The notes: generated by a model from the sequence alone, not told the origin. Positions 9,709 through 19,856 are shown, numbered from the stretch's first letter. The stretch: 64,000 bases of DNA from an uncultured Lachnospiraceae bacterium (GCA_944383545.1 CALWPY010000004.1:124001-188000), one strand, 5' to 3'. Translations and numbers: made by a program.

Positions 9709-10497
9709 TCAGTTATCGTATGTCTTATATGCTTTCTTATAAAAAATCATTATAATTTTTGTTATAAACTCAGGCCAGAATTTATTAAACATTTCCATGT
9801 CTTCTGCAACTCTGCCGTTATTTTCTATAAATTCCTTACTTGTTGCCCCATCATACACCCTGTAAAAAGTCAGAGGCTTGTCTACATATAAAAATCTTCC
9901 CTTTACCTTAGAAAGTTTCAGAAAAGTGTCCCAGTCAATATTAAATTTCATTTCCGATGTAAAGACGGACGGACCCAGTAATGCCTTATTATATGTTACC
10001 GTAGGACAGCATATGCTGTTTCCCAGAGAAAGAACTGCCTTCTTAAAAAAGCGCATTTTTGACAATCCTTTTATTTTAAGGGGAGTCCTTAAAAATCTTC
10101 TTATTTTGCAGTTTATATCACGTTTTCCTATTTTTCCATGCTTTATAGGCATATAATCCGTAAGGTACATCACAAACTTACCTTCTGCTTTTTCAATGGA
10201 ATTGGCAAGATATTTAACATAATCTTTATCATATACATCGTCCTGATGAGCGACTGTTACATAGGAAGCCTCTGCTTTATTGTAAGCGAAATTCCAGTCA
10301 TCTCTGATGTCACTCTTACCGTTTCTTACATAAAGATTAAGCTTGTATTTTTCTGCAATATCCTTAATGTGCTTATTCGGTGTAGATGTACATATGATTA
10401 TATCTGATTTTACGGTCTGATTAACAAGTGATTTAATACAGTCCTCCAGATATTCAGATTCCTTATATGCACATACGGAAAAAACATGTTTTTTCAT
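9709..10497 (-). CDS. Family 2 glycosyltransferase
   Basis: 262 residues with a single GT-A domain. It opens with FSVCAYKESEYLEDCIKSLV, a looser version of the usual VPxYNxExxL start. VAHQDDVYDKDYVKYL is the DXD-like nucleotide-sugar/metal motif. No membrane segment is apparent. It lies between the two-domain transferases and the DUF2142 membrane protein in the same transcription direction, so it probably adds one residue of the same glycan. The acceptor is unknown. Confidence 0.82.
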   Translation of the reverse strand: MKKHVFSVCAYKESEYLEDCIKSLVNQTVKSDIIICTSTPNKHIKDIAEKYKLNLYVRNGKSDIRDDWNFAYNKAEASYVTVAHQDDVYDKDYVKYLANSIEKAEGKFVMYLTDYMPIKHGKIGKRDINCKIRRFLRTPLKIKGLSKMRFFKKAVLSLGNSICCPTVTYNKALLGPSVFTSEMKFNIDWDTFLKLSKVKGRFLYVDKPLTFYRVYDGATSKEFIENNGRVAEDMEMFNKFWPEFITKIIMIFYKKAYKTYDN

Positions 10498-10526
10498 TCC
10501 GGTATCCTTTCTTTTGGGTAAAATAT

Positions 10527-12500
10527 TTACGTACAGTAAACACGTATTATATTCATATATAGCATTATATAATTAAGAATCACTGCATAAGTAAATATAA
10601 TTTTATTATAAACACCCTTGTCAATATTGTTTATAAGTTTTTTCGTTCCAAAAAGCATAAAAAACGGCAGCATGAGCGGGATATAATAACGTCCCTGCAC
10701 GCCAAGTATGGTCCCGTATGCTACCGGGGTAAATGCCACATACATTGATGTCCATACAAACGCCACACTTATAGCAATAAGCAGGAATATAAGAAGTCTT
10801 CTGCTTACCTTAATTTCTCCCCTCTTATCAGTATCATTTGTGAGTACTACAAATAATACCATAGGAAGTATAAAACCTGCATAATATCCTGTGCCGTAAT
10901 GTCCCAGAACACCCCATGCCTCCGAGCCCATGGTATACGAAAGAAATGTATCTGCTATGTTTTTAATAAGCAGAACGGCATAAGAAAGCGGATTCGACAA
11001 TATATTTTCAATTTGTCCTTTTGCACTTATCTTTGTATCCGTAGCTCCTCCTGCGGCAGCATAGCCTCTTGAATCCCCGCTGTCCGACGGATTAAGTACC
11101 GTAGGCATTATAAGAACTGCTATAAGTAAAATACATATGGCTATAATTCCGCCCTTCATTATATACTTTGTTTTCCTGTCCTTAAATTTATCCGAAGGAA
11201 GGAATAAAAGCATAAGCAGCATAGGTGCATAGACAGCCTTAAGAAGTCCCGCAATGAACATCGATACTACAAAAATTATATAGCTTTTCCAGGTAATTTT
11301 TTTGTCTTTCTCGTAAAACTCCGAAAACATATATGCAAATCCCAAAAAAGCAAATGCAATAATAACAGAATCCCTGTTATATACAGAAGCCATAAACAGT
11401 GGTGTCGGAAGAAGCGCAAGAAGTGTCATGAGAGATTTACCCACTGACATTCTTTTAATGGCAAAGAATACCACAACAGCATAAAGTATAAGATTAAATA
11501 CCTTTCCCAACGCATATACCGAAGCAAACGGCAGGTTTAAAAGACTTCCGATTCCTATTCCCAGTGCCGGCGCAAAATAGCCCACAATATTGCTCAAAGA
11601 AATCTCTGCACTGACACTGTCTGTTCCTTCTGCCATTTTAGAAAGATATTCATTCTGATAAGCATATTCCTCATAAGTCTGAGGATAATTTAACGGCCAC
11701 ACCTTAGTATCATCCATGTACGTAAATACGGATTCTCCCACATTTTTATGCGGAAGCAGGCTATAAGCTTTTTCAAAATGATAACACTCATCCCAGCTCA
11801 CCTTCTGCTGAGGCATTACAACTATATAAGATAAACCTATTAACAATGTAACGATAAGAAAAATATTTTCAGGCTTGTCCTTAATCCATGATGAAGAAGC
11901 AAGTATCAAAAGAATAAGGAACACCGCAGAACATACAGCCACAAATCTTCTCCAGTTAAAGGTCAGCTCGTTATATGCTGATATATCCTCTATAACCAGA
12001 TTTTCAGCTTTGGTAAATACAATAATTATGCAGTCAGAACTGCTGTAAATTTTATGAACTGAAGTTCTTAAGTATTGATTGTTTGCATCGGAAGAAAGCG
12101 AATAAATATTTTCTCCGTTTTCGTCAACACCTGTTTTTACATAAATAACCGCTTCAACACTTCCTTCAGAAGTAAAGCTGTATTTCAGTTTATTTACATA
12201 ACTGTTATCCTTATTTATTGTAATTGACGGATAGTAAAGCCTTGCTTCACTTAAGTCCTCCGCGCTTAATGTATCAGTAGACACGGAAGTGTCCCTGTTC
12301 ATTACAAGTTTTCCATCCTCATAAGAGAAACCATTCAGCTCAACCTGCGATAAATCAAAAAATCTCTCTCCTTTTTCCTGCCCCGACCTGAGTACAGCCA
12401 TATTCCCGTTAAGCTCTACCAGAAGTCCTGCCGCAACCGATATAAACGCTATAATTATTATTTTATATTTTTTAATAAATTTTTTTAATTTTTCTTTCAT
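10527..12500 (-). CDS. DUF2142 multi-pass membrane protein
   Basis: 657 residues. A first membrane segment (about 13-30) is followed by an extracytoplasmic stretch to about residue 185, then roughly ten further membrane segments. The phrase VSWDECYHFEKAYSLLPHK, after the third segment, is the conserved motif of the DUF2142 family, which resembles lipid-linked-sugar glycosyltransferases of the GT-C type; its Asp-Glu pair is placed like the catalytic acid of such enzymes. By inference it transfers a sugar from a lipid carrier outside the membrane. It sits amid glycosyltransferase genes, 27 bases downstream of the DUF6056 gene. Confidence 0.8.
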   Translation of the reverse strand: MKEKLKKFIKKYKIIIIAFISVAAGLLVELNGNMAVLRSGQEKGERFFDLSQVELNGFSYEDGKLVMNRDTSVSTDTLSAEDLSEARLYYPSITINKDNSYVNKLKYSFTSEGSVEAVIYVKTGVDENGENIYSLSSDANNQYLRTSVHKIYSSSDCIIIVFTKAENLVIEDISAYNELTFNWRRFVAVCSAVFLILLILASSSWIKDKPENIFLIVTLLIGLSYIVVMPQQKVSWDECYHFEKAYSLLPHKNVGESVFTYMDDTKVWPLNYPQTYEEYAYQNEYLSKMAEGTDSVSAEISLSNIVGYFAPALGIGIGSLLNLPFASVYALGKVFNLILYAVVVFFAIKRMSVGKSLMTLLALLPTPLFMASVYNRDSVIIAFAFLGFAYMFSEFYEKDKKITWKSYIIFVVSMFIAGLLKAVYAPMLLMLLFLPSDKFKDRKTKYIMKGGIIAICILLIAVLIMPTVLNPSDSGDSRGYAAAGGATDTKISAKGQIENILSNPLSYAVLLIKNIADTFLSYTMGSEAWGVLGHYGTGYYAGFILPMVLFVVLTNDTDKRGEIKVSRRLLIFLLIAISVAFVWTSMYVAFTPVAYGTILGVQGRYYIPLMLPFFMLFGTKKLINNIDKGVYNKIIFTYAVILNYIMLYMNIIRVYCT

Positions 12501-12527
12501 ATATTACTCCAAAATATCAGTTTTAAA

Positions 12528-13871
12528 TTAATATAAAAGCATAAACAGACAGTAAAAATTATATACACCTGTAACTGCCGTTAACGCAGGAATAATCCAT
12601 TTAAATATCTTTAATTTTGAAAAATCTATTTCATTTAATACAAAAAGAGCCAGCATAATAAAAGTAAAATACATTATGGTATACGGTCTGTCGGTAGACG
12701 CCCATACCGTAGGGGAAAACGCCACAACCATTCTGCCGCCAAGTCCTCCGAAAAGCATAACAGTAGCAATAATGCTTTTAAAGCTTTCACCGAATATCAG
12801 ATAAAAGCATACTATTAACATTATTCCCATAAAAAACAAAATGGCAAGCGGTATATAATCTTTTAAATTATAGTAATTATCCTCAGTTATGATTCCCCTG
12901 GAAAGCAGTCTCTGCTGAAATATGAATATAAGATTCTTATCCTCAAGAATATGCCCTATAAAATATCCGAAAAACATATACATTGCAAACGGAACTGCTC
13001 CCATAAGCCTAAAAAATAATTTTTTTTGTTTCTGGCATACTGCAATTAATATAAATAAGGTCATAAAGAAGAATATATAATCACTTTTAAATACAAATCT
13101 GTAAAGAGTAGAAGAAAATCCAAGTTCAAGTTTATCTATCAGGGAAAGTGTATTGTAATCCGTAAAATACACAGCCGACTCGTGTGCCGCCCTTGCAGCA
13201 TTTCCCGGCGTAAGCGCATGAAAGCACAGGTTAAAAACGGAAATTAAGGCCTGCATTATAATAACAGCAGAAGGCATTTTCTTATAAACAGTATAAATGG
13301 CACATGCCCCAAAACATAAGGTAAGAAAGACTGACATTTCCTCCTGATTTGCCCCATACAGGGTAATAAGCGCATAAACGGCAACATGATACCATTTAAA
13401 TTTCTTTCCGTCCTTCCACATTCTTGTACTTGTCAACGCAAAAATTCCTGCTGCAAGCGGCCATATATATGTCATGGTTGTGGTTATCCATCCCGCTGAG
13501 GTTACATAGTTAAACGGAAACATCAGAATAAGCGAAACAAGTATTATGTTTTTTCTTGTTTCACAATTATCAATAAATATATACGAAAGTCCTGCCGCTA
13601 TTGTAAGCCACATGAACATCTCAATGAAAAGCCACACTCTGTAATCCAGATGAAGCATAATATGAATCGGCAGATTTACCAGAACTCTGGAACTCCAGCT
13701 TGTAAAATTATATATTACTGTCCCAAATTCTTCCCATATGCTTGGTTTCAGAGTATTTTGTATGAGGTTTACATCATCATCACTCAGTTTAAAGGTCATA
13801 TGCAGAATAAACATCAAAATTATAAATACCGCAAAGGGAAGATATTTAATTATCCTGTGTTTTTTATCCAT
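12528..13871 (-). CDS. DUF6056-like multi-pass membrane protein
   Basis: 447 residues with about eleven hydrophobic segments. The first extracytoplasmic loop reads KLSDDDVNLIQNTLKPSIWEE, then NFTSWSSRVLVNLPI. An Asp-rich motif followed by W-[ST]-[ST]-R is typical of the DUF6056 group of GT-C-like membrane proteins (assigned from memory). Its start lies one base downstream of the stop of the 168-residue anchored protein, so the two are tightly coupled. Likely role: a membrane glycosyltransferase or polymer-modifying enzyme of the surface glycan. The specific activity is not known. Confidence 0.7.
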   Translation of the reverse strand: MDKKHRIIKYLPFAVFIILMFILHMTFKLSDDDVNLIQNTLKPSIWEEFGTVIYNFTSWSSRVLVNLPIHIMLHLDYRVWLFIEMFMWLTIAAGLSYIFIDNCETRKNIILVSLILMFPFNYVTSAGWITTTMTYIWPLAAGIFALTSTRMWKDGKKFKWYHVAVYALITLYGANQEEMSVFLTLCFGACAIYTVYKKMPSAVIIMQALISVFNLCFHALTPGNAARAAHESAVYFTDYNTLSLIDKLELGFSSTLYRFVFKSDYIFFFMTLFILIAVCQKQKKLFFRLMGAVPFAMYMFFGYFIGHILEDKNLIFIFQQRLLSRGIITEDNYYNLKDYIPLAILFFMGIMLIVCFYLIFGESFKSIIATVMLFGGLGGRMVVAFSPTVWASTDRPYTIMYFTFIMLALFVLNEIDFSKLKIFKWIIPALTAVTGVYNFYCLFMLLY

Positions 13872-13872
13872 A

Positions 13873-14379
13873 TTAATCTGTTATTCCTCCTGCGGTTAAT
13901 TTATATCCCGTAAAATAATAATCGTTGTGTCCGTCATTATTATAATAAATTATTATGTCATAATCCGTATTATTTAAATCCAGCTTATCACTCTTCACAT
14001 TTGCCGAAAATACTGCTCTTTCAAGATTATTCTGATAATCATTATACATATCGCAGATTATTGTATCAGGATTACTTATTGTGGGAATTTCAAGACATTC
14101 ACCTGTAGAAACACTTCTAAGAATCACTCTTACATCAAAATTTCCTATTTTTTCTCCCGGAATAAAAATATATGCATCTCTTATTACTACCACATCTCCC
14201 ACGGTAACTTCTCCGACAGAAAATTCAAACACCTCCGTGCTCTCTGTAACAGGTAGAGAGACTGTTTTTACCCTGCCGTCCTCATAACCGCATAACACCA
14301 TGAATAGTACAGACAATACTCCTCCTATAAGTATTATCTGTACTATTCTCTTATACCTTATATTTGTATTTTCTTTCAT
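13873..14379 (-). CDS. Membrane-anchored extracytoplasmic protein of unknown function
   Basis: 168 residues. Residues 10-28 form one membrane segment after a basic N-terminus; the remainder is a beta-rich outer domain with no motif I recognise. It contains VGEVTVGDVVVIRDAYIFIP and IIYYNNDGHNDYYFTGYKL. It lies between the polyprenyl-type glycosyltransferase and the DUF6056 gene, with a one-base gap to the latter. That spacing suggests an accessory subunit of the membrane glycosyltransferase or a glycan-binding partner. Confidence 0.7.
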   Translation of the reverse strand: MKENTNIRYKRIVQIILIGGVLSVLFMVLCGYEDGRVKTVSLPVTESTEVFEFSVGEVTVGDVVVIRDAYIFIPGEKIGNFDVRVILRSVSTGECLEIPTISNPDTIICDMYNDYQNNLERAVFSANVKSDKLDLNNTDYDIIIYYNNDGHNDYYFTGYKLTAGGITD

Positions 14380-14403
14380 TTTTTGTTATCCTGCTTTGCA
14401 TTA

Positions 14404-15354
14404 CTATTTTAAAAGCTTATCCTTTATAATATACCTTGGTCTTTCTTTGGTCTCCATATATATTTTTCCAACATATTCTCCGACTATTCCTATGCTCATA
14501 ATCTGAAATCCGCCAAAGAAACAGATAAGTACCATAAGTGTAGGCCAACCCTGTACGGTATTTCCCATAAAATGTCCGACTATTACATAGATAAGTAATA
14601 TAACACTAAGAAATGATATAATCAAGCCTGCAGAAGTTATCATCCTTATAGGTTTTACACTACAGGAGGTTATTCCGTCCACGGCAAAGGAAATCATCTT
14701 TTTAAGCGGATATTTTGATTCTCCTGCAAAACGCTTGTCTCTTTCATAGCTTACTGTAGAAGACTTATAACCAATCATGGGAACTATTCCTCTTAAGAAA
14801 AGGTTTACTTCCTTAAATTCAGCCAGTCCTTCCAATGCACGTTTGCTCATAAGTCTGTAATCGGCATGGTTATACACTATTTCCACACCCATTTTTTCCA
14901 TTATCTTATAAAACATAAGGGCTGTATGTTTTTTAAAAAATGAATCCTTTTTTCTGGAGCTTCTTACTCCATATACAATATCCGAGCCTTTTTTAAACTC
15001 TTCCACAAAACGGTCTACCGCCTCCACGTCATCCTGTAAATCGGCATCCATTGATATAACTGCATCGGCATATTCTTTTGCTGTCATAAGTCCTGCCAGG
15101 AGAGCATTCTGATGACCTCTGTTTCTCGAAAGACAAAGTCCGGTAACAAGAGGATTTTTTTCATAATATTCACTGATTATATCCCATGTTTTGTCCTTAG
15201 AGCCGTCATTGACATACATTATTCTGCTTTCTCCGGATATATTTCCTTCAGCTATCATTTTATTCATTTTTTCCGTAAGTCTTTTCGTTGTCTCGTGTAA
15301 AACCTCTTCTTCGTTATAACACGGCACAACAATGTAAAGTACAGGCTTATCCAT
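14404..15354 (-). CDS. GtrB/DPM1-like polyprenyl-phosphate glycosyltransferase
   Basis: 316 residues from the ATG at 15354, which has GGAGA seven bases upstream; the longer TTG reading at 15375 has no ribosome site. YIVVPCYNEEEVLHET starts the GT2 domain, SMDADLQDDVEAVDRF carries the DXD motif and LSRNRGHQNALLAGL is characteristic of the GtrB/DPM1 subgroup. Two membrane segments near residues 235-255 and 265-290 follow. These enzymes load a sugar on undecaprenyl phosphate for use outside the membrane, which fits the GT-C-like DUF2142/DUF6056 proteins encoded downstream. Confidence 0.88.
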   Translation of the reverse strand: MDKPVLYIVVPCYNEEEVLHETTKRLTEKMNKMIAEGNISGESRIMYVNDGSKDKTWDIISEYYEKNPLVTGLCLSRNRGHQNALLAGLMTAKEYADAVISMDADLQDDVEAVDRFVEEFKKGSDIVYGVRSSRKKDSFFKKHTALMFYKIMEKMGVEIVYNHADYRLMSKRALEGLAEFKEVNLFLRGIVPMIGYKSSTVSYERDKRFAGESKYPLKKMISFAVDGITSCSVKPIRMITSAGLIISFLSVILLIYVIVGHFMGNTVQGWPTLMVLICFFGGFQIMSIGIVGEYVGKIYMETKERPRYIIKDKLLK

Positions 15355-15383
15355 ATGGTATCTCCATCTGTTCAATGTATTAT

Positions 15384-16253
15384 TTATAAACCGTTAGCAA
15401 CATCTACAAGATATTTTCCGTAATTGGTCTTCATAAGAGGCTCAGCAAGAGTAAGCAACTGTTCTCTGTTTATAAAACCCCTCTTATATGCTATCTCCTC
15501 TATACAGGATATATAAAGTCCCTGTCTCTTCTGAAATGCCGCAACAAAATCCGCAGCGTCAAGGAGCATGTCGTGATTTCCTGTATCAAGCCATGCAAAA
15601 CCTCTGCCGAGAGTTTCTACCATAAGTGTTCCTCTGTTAAGATATTCATTGTTTATTGATGTAATTTCTATCTCGCCTCGTGCAGACGGCTTTACGTTTT
15701 TTGCAATTTCTACTACATCATTATCATAGAAATACAGTCCCGGTACTGCATAATTTGATTTTGGATTTTCAGGTTTTTCTTCTATTGAAAGCGCTTTACC
15801 GTTCTCATCAAACTCTACAACACCATATTCTCTTGGGTCCTTAACATAATATCCGAAAATTGTAGCACCCTTTTCACGTTCTGCCGCTCTTTTAAGCACT
15901 TTTGAAAAGCTTTGTCCGTAGAAAATATTATCTCCCAAAACAAGCGCCACATTATCATTTCCTATAAATTTTTCTCCGATTATAAATGCGTCTGCGAGCC
16001 CTCTTGGTACCTCCTGCACCGCATATTCAAATCTCATTCCAAGCTGCTCACCCGTACCGAAAAGCTCTTTAAAGGTCGGCAGGTCACGCGGTGTTGAAAT
16101 TATAAGCACCTCTCTTATCCCTGCCAGCATAAGAGTAGATAAAGGATAATAAATCATAGGCTTATCATACACCGGCATAATCTGTTTAGATACCGCCTTT
16201 GTCAAAGGATAGAGCCTTGTACCGGAGCCCCCCGCAAGTATTATTCCTTTCAT
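15384..16253 (-). CDS. rfbA: Glucose-1-phosphate thymidylyltransferase (RmlA/RfbA)
   Basis: 289 residues, the full family length. [20 protein letters not shown] is the nucleotide loop. [31 protein letters not shown] and the C-terminal [16 protein letters not shown] motifs identify RmlA rather than a general UTP transferase. It makes dTDP-glucose, the precursor of dTDP-rhamnose. rmlB, rmlC and rmlD are not in this window. As the first gene of the cluster it suggests that the surface glycan contains rhamnose or another dTDP-derived sugar. Confidence 0.95.
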   Translation of the reverse strand: MKGIILAGGSGTRLYPLTKAVSKQIMPVYDKPMIYYPLSTLMLAGIREVLIISTPRDLPTFKELFGTGEQLGMRFEYAVQEVPRGLADAFIIGEKFIGNDNVALVLGDNIFYGQSFSKVLKRAAEREKGATIFGYYVKDPREYGVVEFDENGKALSIEEKPENPKSNYAVPGLYFYDNDVVEIAKNVKPSARGEIEITSINNEYLNRGTLMVETLGRGFAWLDTGNHDMLLDAADFVAAFQKRQGLYISCIEEIAYKRGFINREQLLTLAEPLMKTNYGKYLVDVANGL

Positions 16254-16366
16254 ATTTTAAATCCTCCTGATTTTTAGAATCTTTTTCAAACATTATATAT
16301 TGCATTTTACCACGTTTTCCCAATATCTTCAAGCCACGAGCGGTTTTAAGGAAAAGTGCTGCATTG

Positions 16367-16966
16367 TCAATAAACATTTGAAAATTTTAATCCGTCATAA
16401 TTCTTTATGGATTTTGTAACCATTCCGTTTTTATCTATAACAGTATAATTTCCTCTTTCTGCATACTCTATTCGTATTACTCCGCTGTGATTATATATCA
16501 CCATTATATATACTGAGGCGCTGCCTGTCACATTTGCATTTACCGGAGAATCGGCAGCATATGAAATATCGCCGCCTAGCGAATCATTTATCCTCTTTAA
16601 CAGCCTGCCTGCCGGACTGTTATCATTATCATAGGCACCATTATCAGCCTGTCGGAGCGTTACATTTGTTATAAGCCCACATGTTTCTCCCGTAACACTG
16701 TCAGTATAGGTATTATTTCCTTCACAACCGTAAAAGAGAGCTCCATTTACATCCTGATTATCTTCACTAAGAAAAAACGATATTATTTCAGCATTTAAAG
16801 AGGAATAAATAGTATTTACATCCTGTTCCTGCTTGGATATTCTTGATTTGTCTATGTATCTTACAATACCCATTGCTACCACGGAGCTTAATATCGCAAG
16901 TATTGCAATTACTATTATCAGTTCAACCAGTGAAAATCCTTTGTTATTATACTTTAAGTTGTTCAT
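16367..16966 (-). CDS. Type IV prepilin-like protein
   Basis: 199 residues. The N-terminus MNNLKYNNKGFSLVELIIVI is a class III prepilin leader: Gly10, cleavage before Phe11, Glu at +5 and a hydrophobic helix to about residue 33. The remainder is an acidic, Asn/Gly-rich globular head. No prepilin peptidase, ATPase or platform protein gene is in the window, so it is an orphan that would rely on machinery elsewhere. It begins 29 bases after the stop of the ChW/L,D-transpeptidase gene and may be co-transcribed with it. Confidence 0.82.
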   Translation of the reverse strand: MNNLKYNNKGFSLVELIIVIAILAILSSVVAMGIVRYIDKSRISKQEQDVNTIYSSLNAEIISFFLSEDNQDVNGALFYGCEGNNTYTDSVTGETCGLITNVTLRQADNGAYDNDNSPAGRLLKRINDSLGGDISYAADSPVNANVTGSASVYIMVIYNHSGVIRIEYAERGNYTVIDKNGMVTKSIKNYDGLKFSNVY

Positions 16967-16994
16967 ATATTTTCTCTCCCATTATTATCCAATT

Positions 16995-18449
16995 CTATGG
17001 ATTAGGGTCCGTAGGGTCCCATCCCTGACCTGCCGGAAGCTTTTGTGCCGTAGGTTTTCCGAGTGGTCCGGGGTCATTGCTGTTATATATAATTACCGTA
17101 GTACCTCTGTCAATATTGTCATATATCCATTTTGCATCTTCACAGGTAAGTCTTACACAGCCTGCCGATGCAGTAGTTCCCAGTTTGTTGTATGAGCTTG
17201 TTATAAGAGTATGATTATCTCTTTCTCTGTAAGGTACTGAATGAAATAATATATTTGTGGTAATTACCGATGCCCATTGTGACCATACGTCATGTATCAT
17301 AAGTTGCCAGCGGTACTGATTTCCTATATGGAATGTACCGAGCGGAGTAGCCTCTCCCGTAGAACAGACCATTGCCTTTACAGGATATTCTCCCTTATAT
17401 ATTGTAACGCAGTTCATTTTTTTATTTACTTTAATAACATACTCACCCGGTATGTCATTTATTCCGTCAACATACGAATCTCCCGTAGGAGAAGGAGCCT
17501 GTCCTCCCTTTTTTACCAGCATTACCTGAAGCGCTTCAAGCCTGCGTGAAAGTGCCGAAGAGCCTGCCGCTTCTCCATTTTTAGCCCAGTCGAGCCAGCC
17601 AAAAGTCTGGATATGTACTCTGTAGTATACGTCATAATATGCCGATATATCTCCTGTAAGTTTAATTCTTATGGCCTCTATTCTTTTGGATTCTCCTGTT
17701 GTTCCTGCAATCTGTCCGTCGCTGACCCAGTTCTGCCAGCCGTAGCCCTGTACGTGGGTCTGATATGTTATACCGCCGGAAATATCGGAGCCTTCCAAAT
17801 TTATTATTACCGCCTCAAGCCTCTTTCCCGAGCCGGTAGTTCCTGAAACAAGTCCGTTTGACATATAGTTCTGCCAGCCTGTCCCCTGTACATGAGTAGT
17901 ATATGAGACCGATGCACTCTCACCGCTCTTATTTACAAGCTTTATCTGTATAGCCTCTATTCTCTTGGATTCTCCTGTTGTTCCTGAAACTTCTCCATTT
18001 TTCACCCAGCTCTGCCAGCCTGTTCCCTGTACGTGTGTACGGTATAAGACATCGTATTTTTCTGCCATTTCTCCATATAAATTAATGCAGACAGCTTCTA
18101 TCCTCTTACTTTCGCCTTCCGTTCCGGCTTTTTCTCCATCGCTGACCCAATTCTGCCAGCCGTAACCCTGTACATGTGCAGAATAGGTTATTCCTCCTGA
18201 AACAGGCTGGTTTTTTAGTGATATTTCCATCGCCTCAAGTCTTTTTGACTCGCCTACCGTCCCTGCAACATCTCCGTTCTCTGTCTCTTGAAGCCATCCC
18301 AGTCTTTGCGCATGTACCCTGTAGATAACCGAAGGACTGCTCTCCGTATTCTCATCCGCCCTGCTTTCCAAAGTGCTGATTTGAATTCCCGATATCATTA
18401 TGACAGCCGCCAGAAACACCGCCAGAAATCTCTTTAAAGCTTTTCTCAT
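16995..18449 (-). CDS. Secreted six-ChW-repeat L,D-transpeptidase (YkuD)
   Basis: 484 residues. A signal peptide (1-31) is followed by six ChW repeats of about 48 residues (roughly 42-325). Each has the core H-[VAI]-Q-x-x-G-W, then G-x-x-[GS]-T/S and R-[RLI]-E-A. A YkuD domain follows (about 345-460), with the catalytic signature TTASAGCVRLTCEDAKW, and a short Pro/Gly tail ends the protein. YkuD enzymes make 3-3 peptidoglycan cross-links or attach proteins to peptidoglycan. ChW repeats are typical of clostridial secreted proteins and are thought to bind partners at the surface. Only the combination with YkuD seems less usual. Confidence 0.92.
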   Translation of the reverse strand: MRKALKRFLAVFLAAVIMISGIQISTLESRADENTESSPSVIYRVHAQRLGWLQETENGDVAGTVGESKRLEAMEISLKNQPVSGGITYSAHVQGYGWQNWVSDGEKAGTEGESKRIEAVCINLYGEMAEKYDVLYRTHVQGTGWQSWVKNGEVSGTTGESKRIEAIQIKLVNKSGESASVSYTTHVQGTGWQNYMSNGLVSGTTGSGKRLEAVIINLEGSDISGGITYQTHVQGYGWQNWVSDGQIAGTTGESKRIEAIRIKLTGDISAYYDVYYRVHIQTFGWLDWAKNGEAAGSSALSRRLEALQVMLVKKGGQAPSPTGDSYVDGINDIPGEYVIKVNKKMNCVTIYKGEYPVKAMVCSTGEATPLGTFHIGNQYRWQLMIHDVWSQWASVITTNILFHSVPYRERDNHTLITSSYNKLGTTASAGCVRLTCEDAKWIYDNIDRGTTVIIYNSNDPGPLGKPTAQKLPAGQGWDPTDPNP

Positions 18450-18484
18450 ATTACATCCTCCCTTCCGTCAACCGGTAAGTTTAA

Positions 18485-18517
18485 AAAAATGGGTGAAGAA
18501 ATTTTCCACCCATTTTT
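18485..18517 (-). terminator. Intrinsic terminator after dapL
   Basis: AAAAATGGGTG (18485-18495) pairs with CACCCATTTTT (18507-18517) around an 11-base loop. The A/T-rich flanks supply a U tract on either strand. On the minus strand it lies just after the dapL stop. Confidence 0.85.
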
Positions 18518-18538
18518 AATTCATAATAATTTTTTATC

Positions 18539-19756
18539 TTATATAGCTTTTATTCTTTCAATAGCCGCTACCGTATTTTCGTAAGAGCCGAATGCGGTCA
18601 GTCTGAAGTAACCTTCTCCGCTCGGTCCAAATCCTGAGCCCGGCGTACCGACTACCTGTGCTTTGTCAAGCAGATAATCAAAGAAATCCCATGACTTCAT
18701 TCCGTCAGGAGTTTTAAGCCAGATATAAGGCGCATTTACCCCTCCTGAAACCGTATAACCTGCTTCCTTTAAACCGTTATAAATATATTTTGCATTATTC
18801 ATATAATAAGCTATCTGCTCTTTAGTCTGAGCCTTACCTTCGTCAGAGTAAACGGCCTCTCCTGCCGCCTGAATTATATAAGGGGCTCCGTTAAATTTTG
18901 TTCCGTGGCGTCTTGCCCAGAGAGCATTTAAAGAAACTCCGTCAGAAGACTTTAAGTCCTTAGGCACAACCGTAAATCCGAGTCTTGTTCCCGTAAATCC
19001 TGCATTTTTTGAGAAACTTCTTATTTCGATTGCACATGTCCTTGCACCCTCACACTCATAAATGGAATGAGGTACGTCATCTTCACTGATATATGCTTCA
19101 TATGCAGCGTCATAGATTATAACTGCTTTTACCTTATTTGCATAATCAACCCAGTCCTGAAGCATGGACTTTGTTATTGTAGCTCCTGTAGGGTTGTTAG
19201 GGAAACAGAGGTAAATAATATCAGGTGTTTCCTTTGGAATCTCAGGCGCAAAATTATTTTCTTCAGTACACGGCATATAGATTACATCACTCCATAAACC
19301 TGTTTCCGCATCATATGTACCTGTTCTTCCTGCCATTACATTGGTATCAACATATACAGGATATACAGGGTCACACACTGCTATTCTGCAGTTCCTATCA
19401 AATATTTCCTGTATGTTGCCTGAATCAGACTTGGCACCGTCACTTACAAATACTTCATCAATATAAACCTCGGCGCCTCTTTTTTCATAATCATTTTTTA
19501 CTATTGCTTTTCTTAAAAATTCATATCCAAGGTCAGGTGCATAACCCTTAAAGGTCTTTGCATCAGCCATTTCATCAACTGCCTCATGCAGTCTTTTTAT
19601 TATGGCAGGAGCAAGAGGCTGGGTCACGTCTCCTATTCCAAGTCTTATTATAGATTTATCAGGATTTGCGGCCTGATAAGCTGCAACCTTTTTTGCAATG
19701 TCAGAAAAAAGATAGCTTCCCGGAAGCTTTAAATAATCTTCATTTACCTTAAACAT
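18539..19756 (-). CDS. dapL: LL-diaminopimelate aminotransferase
   Basis: 405 residues, close to the family norm of about 410. Diagnostic stretches are [58 protein letters not shown] and [16 protein letters not shown]; the Lys of the last binds pyridoxal phosphate. It converts tetrahydrodipicolinate directly to LL-diaminopimelate for lysine and peptidoglycan. dapF, the next step, lies directly upstream in the same direction. AGGAGG lies before the start, and the gene has its own promoter at 19828-19856. Confidence 0.97.
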   Translation of the reverse strand: MFKVNEDYLKLPGSYLFSDIAKKVAAYQAANPDKSIIRLGIGDVTQPLAPAIIKRLHEAVDEMADAKTFKGYAPDLGYEFLRKAIVKNDYEKRGAEVYIDEVFVSDGAKSDSGNIQEIFDRNCRIAVCDPVYPVYVDTNVMAGRTGTYDAETGLWSDVIYMPCTEENNFAPEIPKETPDIIYLCFPNNPTGATITKSMLQDWVDYANKVKAVIIYDAAYEAYISEDDVPHSIYECEGARTCAIEIRSFSKNAGFTGTRLGFTVVPKDLKSSDGVSLNALWARRHGTKFNGAPYIIQAAGEAVYSDEGKAQTKEQIAYYMNNAKYIYNGLKEAGYTVSGGVNAPYIWLKTPDGMKSWDFFDYLLDKAQVVGTPGSGFGPSGEGYFRLTAFGSYENTVAAIERIKAI

Positions 19757-19827
19757 AATATCCTCCTGTCAAACTCAAAAATTCCGATAATGTACGCAGG
19801 AAGCATTTCCTACTATAACATACCTGT

Positions 19828-19856
19828 AGTATAAAACATATTTGAAATTTTCTCAA
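19828..19856 (-). promoter_or_regulatory. Sigma-A-type promoter of dapL
   Basis: Minus strand TTGAGA (19851-19856) and TATACT (19828-19833) with a 17-base spacer, about 70 bases upstream of the dapL ATG. dapL can therefore be expressed independently of dapF. Confidence 0.72.

Noticed and set aside
16186-16377. 63-codon open frame overlapping the start of rfbA
   Set aside because: Lies out of frame over the strongly conserved rfbA start and has no recognisable sequence or ribosome site.
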